From JAJDYQ01 sp963662865 (GTDB lineage: Bacteria; Pseudomonadota; Gammaproteobacteria; JAJDYQ01), in contig OY759969.1 in assembly GCA_963662865.1 (NCBI GenBank), positions 1,240,001-1,304,000 of the forward strand: a DNA stretch of 64,000 nucleotides, read 5' to 3'. Each line of letters starts with the position of its first letter. Within the stretch, counting starts at the first letter, position 1. A program made the position numbers and the translations under genes. Below the pieces are notes generated by a model that was not told the DNA's origin, did not search any database, and saw nothing but the letters and a program-made list of their open reading frames with translations. This document shows positions 59,567-64,000 of this stretch, piece by piece.

Positions 59567-59851
59567 TTACCCCACATAAAATAAAGGTTCATCTTTGGGC
59601 AAACAGGCCGTGCCGAAGCCCTGAATGGTTTCATGTTCCGGCACTTTGAACGCCAGCAGCCTGTCCTCTTCTTCGTCTATTGTCTGCCTGACTCGCTCGC
59701 ACAGTTCATGTTTTTCCGCAGCGGTCAAAAAGCACTCAAAGACAGATTTCTGCCCACCCCAGGCGTAGTCTTTCAAAATATACAGCACCCGTCGCAGCCG
59801 GCGGGGTTCACTGATGTCGTAGGCGATAACGTAAAGCTGGCGATCAGGCAT
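59567..59851 (-). CDS. cas2: Cas2 (first copy)
   Basis: 94 residues from the ATG at 59851 (MPDRQLYVIAYDISEPRRLR). Asp in AYDIS and the SVFECFLTAAEKHEL strand are Cas2 hallmarks. The frame is open upstream to 59971, into csx16, but the extra 40 residues are not Cas2-like. Partners Cas1 in the integration complex. Confidence 0.93.
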   Translation of the reverse strand: MPDRQLYVIAYDISEPRRLRRVLYILKDYAWGGQKSVFECFLTAAEKHELCERVRQTIDEEEDRLLAFKVPEHETIQGFGTACLPKDEPLFYVG

Positions 59852-59942
59852 AGGTCGAATTGCGTCTTGAATACGACTAATAGCATAGCGCTGCACGACG
59901 ATGTTGCAGGGCTGGCAAGTTTGCAGAGTGGAATGGCAGTGG

Positions 59943-60311
59943 CTATATGGGTTTTTGCTCACTGTTGTCATCCGGATACCGGGCGCACCAGAACCGCACT
60001 ACCGTTGCACCGAGACGGCACAGGTCTTGTGCCGACAGTTCCCGGCCTCTGTCCGCTGCGGTCATGGGGATATTCAGATGCCAGTATTCGATATCGTGTG
60101 CGCACAGATTGGCCACCAGGGGCACCGGCAGCGTGCCATAGACGGCATCACCGGGCGCTATTTTTTCCACCTCGACATGCCGGGCAATCCGGTCGAACAC
60201 ATAGTGCTTGTCGGCAAACCATTGCGCCGCGCCGGGATGGCGGGTGATCAGCCAGCGCTTCAATGGGGTTGGTTTCTGATTATTGGGATACAGGGCATAC
60301 GTGCAGATCAA
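59943..60311 (-). CDS. csx16: Csx16 (VVA1548 family) CRISPR-associated protein
   Basis: Up to 122 residues. WLITRHPGAAQWFADKHYVF and GDAVYGTLPVPLVANLCA, then HLNIPMTAADRGRELSAQDL, are the characteristic Csx16 segments. The family accompanies type III systems; recent reports link it to cleavage of cyclic tetra-adenylate (ring nuclease), which would fit its place beside the CARF nuclease gene. Start uncertain: TTG at 60311, or a TTG 16 codons later just before KRWLITRHPG. Confidence 0.85.
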   Translation of the reverse strand: MICTYALYPNNQKPTPLKRWLITRHPGAAQWFADKHYVFDRIARHVEVEKIAPGDAVYGTLPVPLVANLCAHDIEYWHLNIPMTAADRGRELSAQDLCRLGATVVRFWCARYPDDNSEQKPI

Positions 60312-60327
60312 GGTAGCTGATCGACAG

Positions 60328-61524
60328 TTATGCCTTTAACTCAAGTGTCGTAACCAATCTGCTTTTCAGATCGTGAAGATTGTGACCATCAATCACCTTG
60401 ATTTCAAGCAGCTCGGCGCGAGACTTTTCCTCATCTCTCAATCGGTTAAAGGACACCACACAACCCTGTGTGCGCAGGCCGCCCATATTTTTCATGGTGC
60501 CCGCCAGCTTGTAGATCATTTGTTCGCCCTCTCGTTTGTCTTGCGGCTTGCCAAGTCTGGAGGTCTTGCACTCAAAGACCCACATCCGATGATTGACTAT
60601 CGCCACAACATCCAGCTCGTTTTTGACAGGCTTTCGGGTACTGCCGGGGCGCTGCTGAACTTGTACATTACGGGTGACAATACTGATTTGCGGGTACTTT
60701 TGCTTTTGCTGTATTGACTGCAACTCGTGAAATACCCACATTTCAAGCCAGCCGCCGTTCACAAACAAGCGAGCCTTTTCATCCTTGAATTTATAACTTT
60801 TTTGGTCCTTATTGCCGGTTTTATGAAATGTGATCCACTTTTCATGTTCAAGTTCTTCCAGTAAATTCTCCAGATAGGGTGGTGGTGGCTGCTTGCGATC
60901 TTGTAGGGAAACATTGAATGACAAATCCTTTTCTGCATTTGCAGCATAATAATTAAGTGCGCTATAGGCCGATGCATATTTTTCCGCTCTGTTGGCCCAG
61001 AAGCGAGCCAATTCACGGTGTCTTTCGTCAATCGGGGCATTCTCTTCATCGTGTAAGTCAACGCCGTGAGCCAACAGAAAGTCTTTCAGTTTCAGCGAAC
61101 TGGAATATGGAATGCGCATGTCCCGGTTATCTTCCTGTCGAGGCAGCCAGATAATATCTGGTGTCTGTACATAGAACACGCTGACATCCTTGCACTGGCA
61201 TCGCTCGAAGGCCGCGATACTCATCAGCTTGGTGCCTCCGGTAGCGTTAAAGGCAATTTCTCCTGGTCCGTGTTGTTCGATAAGTTCGTCAACGGCAGCT
61301 TCGATATTGTCCATATCAAAGGCATCGGTGACCGGCACAATCCGGACCTTGACGCCATGGTGCTCAAGAACCGCTTTCTGCGATTCTCCATGGCCTTTTT
61401 TGCTTTGTTGATCACTACACAACAGATATACCTTTTCCGGCTTCATCTGCTCGCTCAGAATCGGAAGGATGTTGGGCAGCGGTTGATCGGAAACGAAACA
61501 GATATGCGCTTTGAATCGGGTCAC
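60328..61524 (-). CDS. CARF-domain nuclease, Card1/Can2-like (DUF1887)
   Basis: 398 residues from GTG with AGGAG upstream. Residues 1-150 form a CARF domain, with the ligand loop NATGGTK at 93-99. The C-terminal half is a PD-(D/E)xK nuclease with Asp305 (NELDVVA), Glu318 and Lys320 (VFECKTSR), and a candidate Glu in GGWLEMWV. Known relatives cleave DNA and RNA when cyclic tetra-adenylate made by Cas10 binds the CARF dimer. Lies between cas6 and csx16 in the operon. Confidence 0.88.
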   Translation of the reverse strand: MTRFKAHICFVSDQPLPNILPILSEQMKPEKVYLLCSDQQSKKGHGESQKAVLEHHGVKVRIVPVTDAFDMDNIEAAVDELIEQHGPGEIAFNATGGTKLMSIAAFERCQCKDVSVFYVQTPDIIWLPRQEDNRDMRIPYSSSLKLKDFLLAHGVDLHDEENAPIDERHRELARFWANRAEKYASAYSALNYYAANAEKDLSFNVSLQDRKQPPPPYLENLLEELEHEKWITFHKTGNKDQKSYKFKDEKARLFVNGGWLEMWVFHELQSIQQKQKYPQISIVTRNVQVQQRPGSTRKPVKNELDVVAIVNHRMWVFECKTSRLGKPQDKREGEQMIYKLAGTMKNMGGLRTQGCVVSFNRLRDEEKSRAELLEIKVIDGHNLHDLKSRLVTTLELKA

Positions 61525-61576
61525 TCGTTTTCTCCTTTTGCGGTCACTTCAGCGAAATCAATGGTAGGCCATGTCG

Positions 61577-62482
61577 TCATCCGGCATCCTCAATGACATA
61601 CCCCCCAAGCCCGAAGCTGGCGTTTTTGCCGACATGCAGCAGTTCGCACAGGTACAAAGACGGCAGGAAGGGGTGCAGTTGACCGGTGATATGCCAGTCG
61701 CCGATCGGGCCGGGCAGGTCCATCTTTCGTTGTTGCCGGGCAGAATAGCGTGACCAGCCGACATAGGTCAGATCGTGTTTGCCGGTCAGTGTCTTCGCCT
61801 GCTCTGTCAGCGCCCGGATGTCGCCACTGTTGTCCGTCAGCCCAAGCGCCGCCAGCACCAGACCGGAGCGGCGCAGGCAGCCCGCCATCAGGTCTGCGGG
61901 CGTCAGGTCACCGGCCCCCAGCACCTTGCCCTGGCGCTGCAATCGTAACGGCGTCTTGATTTGCAGGTTGATGCGGGTGGCATCCGGCGGCGACGTGATT
62001 CGAGTGGTTTGTTCATGGGGTTGGACCTGCGGCTGCTGATCGCTCCAGACAGATTCGTCGCAACGGGTGACATGGGTCACCCGGCCCCGCGCCCTTGTTT
62101 TGCCAAGCCCTCGGGCCAGCGCCTGCTGCCATGCCAGTATCAGCAGGGAAAGCTGCGCCAGCGCCTTGCCGAACAACACCATATTGAATATCAGTCGGTC
62201 GCCCGCAGCCAATGCTGCAACGCCTGTCGGCGGTTCAATGACATACAGCGGTGGCCGATTCCGCCGACGACCATCCAGCCCCGCGCCCGGTTCAAAGATG
62301 GTCGTATAGGCACAGTTGTTGCGGATAGGGCAGCCATCGCAGCGGGAACGCCCGGTCACGCAGACGATGCGGCGCAGGGCACGGCCAAAGGCCCCCCTGA
62401 GCATGGAGCCGCTGTAGGCAGGCAGTCGCAGCGGTTGATCCAGGGCGCACTCGAAACGATAGCGGACAATGGGGTAGTTCAT
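61577..62482 (-). CDS. cas6: Cas6 pre-crRNA endonuclease
   Basis: 301 residues from the ATG at 62482, overlapping cmr6 by 4 bases (ATGA). RAMP fold with the N-terminal LPAYSGSMLRGAFGRALRRI, a Cys cluster (RCDGCPIRNNCAYT) and the C-terminal glycine-rich loop VGKNASFGLGGYVIE. Cuts the CRISPR transcript in the repeat to release crRNAs for the Cmr complex. Confidence 0.9.
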   Translation of the reverse strand: MNYPIVRYRFECALDQPLRLPAYSGSMLRGAFGRALRRIVCVTGRSRCDGCPIRNNCAYTTIFEPGAGLDGRRRNRPPLYVIEPPTGVAALAAGDRLIFNMVLFGKALAQLSLLILAWQQALARGLGKTRARGRVTHVTRCDESVWSDQQPQVQPHEQTTRITSPPDATRINLQIKTPLRLQRQGKVLGAGDLTPADLMAGCLRRSGLVLAALGLTDNSGDIRALTEQAKTLTGKHDLTYVGWSRYSARQQRKMDLPGPIGDWHITGQLHPFLPSLYLCELLHVGKNASFGLGGYVIEDAG

Positions 62483-63801
62483 TGGCCTTTCAACCAATCC
62501 TTGATTTCACAGGTACGCTGATAATACTTGTCTATTCCCCCTATTGATTGCTCTTTCCAGGGCCAGTTTTTGGTTTCTCCCTCGCTCATTCTCTTTTTCA
62601 GCCACTTGGCGGCCTCAATTTTGTCCAAGCCACTCCAGTGCCCATCTTTTACTGAGCGGTAAACCACCGCAATGGGCGGCATATTCTTGTCGCGGCGCGT
62701 ATCAACCATCTCCTGAATTTCCTGCTCTATACGCTCCGCAGGGCTCATTTTTGCAAGTTGTTCTTCTCGCTTTCTTTCTTCTTTTTCCTTTCGCTCTTGT
62801 TCTTCACACCGACGCTCTTCCCGCTCTCTTTCTTCTTTTTCCTTTTGTTTTTGCTCCTCACGCAGACGCTCGGCCTCTTTTTCTTTCGGGTCTCTTTCCA
62901 TCACCCCATACCCCACCGCAGTCTTGGCACCGAAGCCACACCATGCAAAGGCGTGCTCAAAAGCGGATGCCAGCAGTTCCTGCCAGCGGTTGGCGGGATG
63001 ACCGGCATCGGGTGACAGAAACCGGCGGTCACAGGTCACATGGAAGGTAAATCCCGAACCGGGCGGTACGGTCAGAAAACAGATCGGGGTGGGTTGGCCG
63101 GAGTCGTGTGGCGAGATGCTGCCTTCATGATGTTTCTGCTGATAGTAATGGGAATAATGCGGGGTCATGATCTCGACCGTGAGTTTGTTGCCTTTGACCA
63201 CCGGCATCACATCCCAGAAGGACAGGGCGCCGCGGCGGGCGTTTTCAGTATCAGATGGCCCGAAAAGAATATCTATTGCCTCCGCAGTCCATCCGGATTC
63301 ATCTTCCCAACATATGCCCGGTGCTATTCCCGCCAATTCCTCGGCTGCCCGGCGTACCACACCCTTGACCCCGCTGCCCGGCAGATAGGACAGGCCGTAG
63401 GGATTCAGAAAGGCAAAGCCGTTTTCCAGCGGATGCTCATTGCCCAGGCCAGTGGTAAACGGGGCAGTGGATTGGGCGATGAGTCGGTGTTTTGTGTCAT
63501 CATTTGGCAGTCGGTCGAATACGGCCTGTTGCCGTTTATTGAATCGGTTCATCAAATCAAGGTCGAACCTATTAAGCTGTACTACCTTTTCCAGTGAAGG
63601 TTGTTTGTTGGAGTCCTGAGAAGGCTTTTCCTGCTTATCAGTTCCCGTGCGGCGATAATTGACATCGTGGGTTTCCCACAGGCGTTGTTCAGACTTGGAG
63701 TTAATTCCCCATAGCTCCAGATACATACCAAAACGCAGCGCAGGGGAAGCCTTGCTTAAATTCTCTTTCTGTAAATATCCTGGAACAGCCGCGATAGCCA
63801 T
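62479..63801 (-). CDS. cmr6: Cmr6 RAMP subunit with a long C-terminal extension
   Basis: 440 residues from the ATG at 63801 (MAIAAVPGYLQKENLSKASP). Residues 110-310 hold the RAMP core (NPYGLSYLPGSGVKGVVRRA; CGFGAKTAVGYGVM), part of the backbone of the type III-B complex. From about 315 it continues with an unusual highly charged helix rich in Glu, Lys and Arg (KEKEEREREERRCEEQERKE) and a small C-terminal domain (RIEQEIQEMVDTRRD...IKDWLKGQ), roughly 125 residues not found in typical Cmr6. GGGGGTGA precedes the start. Confidence 0.88.
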   Translation of the reverse strand: MAIAAVPGYLQKENLSKASPALRFGMYLELWGINSKSEQRLWETHDVNYRRTGTDKQEKPSQDSNKQPSLEKVVQLNRFDLDLMNRFNKRQQAVFDRLPNDDTKHRLIAQSTAPFTTGLGNEHPLENGFAFLNPYGLSYLPGSGVKGVVRRAAEELAGIAPGICWEDESGWTAEAIDILFGPSDTENARRGALSFWDVMPVVKGNKLTVEIMTPHYSHYYQQKHHEGSISPHDSGQPTPICFLTVPPGSGFTFHVTCDRRFLSPDAGHPANRWQELLASAFEHAFAWCGFGAKTAVGYGVMERDPKEKEAERLREEQKQKEKEEREREERRCEEQERKEKEERKREEQLAKMSPAERIEQEIQEMVDTRRDKNMPPIAVVYRSVKDGHWSGLDKIEAAKWLKKRMSEGETKNWPWKEQSIGGIDKYYQRTCEIKDWLKGQ

Positions 63802-63802
63802 C

Positions 63803-64000
63803 TTATTCACCCCCAGCGTTGTTATCGTCATACCGGGCTGCCGCCATCTGTCGCATCCAGCGCAGCCAGGCCATGGCCTCGGCGGTGATGGCCTGAAACT
63901 CGCGTGGCTCGAACTTCAATAGCTTCTCCATGAAATCTTTGAAGTCTGTGGGCAGCTTGTTGTTGCGCTGATTCAGCCAATCGCGCAGGTCCTGCGCCAG
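63803..64000 (-). CDS. cmr5: Cmr5, C-terminal part
   Basis: Last 65 codons of the small helical Cmr5 subunit, cut by the right edge. The ending FQAITAEAMAWLRWMRQMAA matches the conserved helix of Cmr5. Its stop is one base before the cmr6 start. The remaining cmr genes, including cas10, should lie further right. Confidence 0.85.
   Translation of the reverse strand: MAQDLRDWLNQRNNKLPTDFKDFMEKLLKFEPREFQAITAEAMAWLRWMRQMAAARYDDNNAGGE

Overview
The window is chromosomal DNA of a gammaproteobacterium that I cannot place to genus. The left 15 kb carries gammaproteobacterial core genes: pdxA-surA-lptD on the minus strand, ispB divergent from rplU-rpmA-obgE-proB, then a minus-strand block with a ROK sugar kinase, a histidine phosphatase, thiopurine methyltransferase and lon. 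A long AT-rich GT-C-type membrane protein gene sits between rpmA and obgE, and a decayed IS3-family element lies after proB.

From 15.4 to 64 kb the window is one type III-B CRISPR-Cas locus that a transposable (Mu-like) prophage of about 35.5 kb has split. The array uses a 36-bp repeat. Its leader-distal part has 16 repeats and 15 spacers (15712-16801). Its leader-proximal part has a 5'-truncated repeat, 72 full repeats and 72 spacers (52355-57377). I place the leader at the right, next to the cas genes, so crRNAs are read leftward. Beyond the distal end, next to lon, lie a palindromic half-repeat and a tiny hydrophobic peptide gene with its own promoter.

The prophage (16802-52354) has a repressor with divergent control region near 37.3 kb. 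To its right run early regulators, a Gam-like protein, MuA-like transposase, MuB-like ATPase, GemA- and Mor-like regulators, lysis genes, terminase, portal, F-like and G-like proteins. To its left, on the minus strand, run protease/scaffold, major head protein, head-tail joining proteins, a non-contractile (siphovirus-type) tail, tail fibre, and a terminal group with a PP-loop enzyme, a cupin and an adenine methylase. Both late operons start with the same 26-bp dyad, probably the Mor-type activator site.

The cas genes are on the minus strand, in transcript order cmr5 (partial), cmr6, cas6, a Card1/Can2-like CARF nuclease, csx16, cas2, cas1, a second divergent cas1-like gene without the catalytic triad, and a second cas2, followed by the leader and array. 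cas10 and the other cmr genes must lie beyond the right edge. Together they would process crRNAs (Cas6), cleave target RNA and make cyclic oligoadenylate (Cmr), trigger the CARF nuclease, possibly switch it off (Csx16), and acquire spacers (two Cas1/Cas2-type pairs).

The most unusual signal is in the spacers. Far more than expected contain long perfect inverted repeats, and most of these end exactly at the same spacer boundary. Others look like a terminator or a ribosome-binding site with start codon in the sense orientation. Several pairs of spacers sample overlapping or homologous sites.
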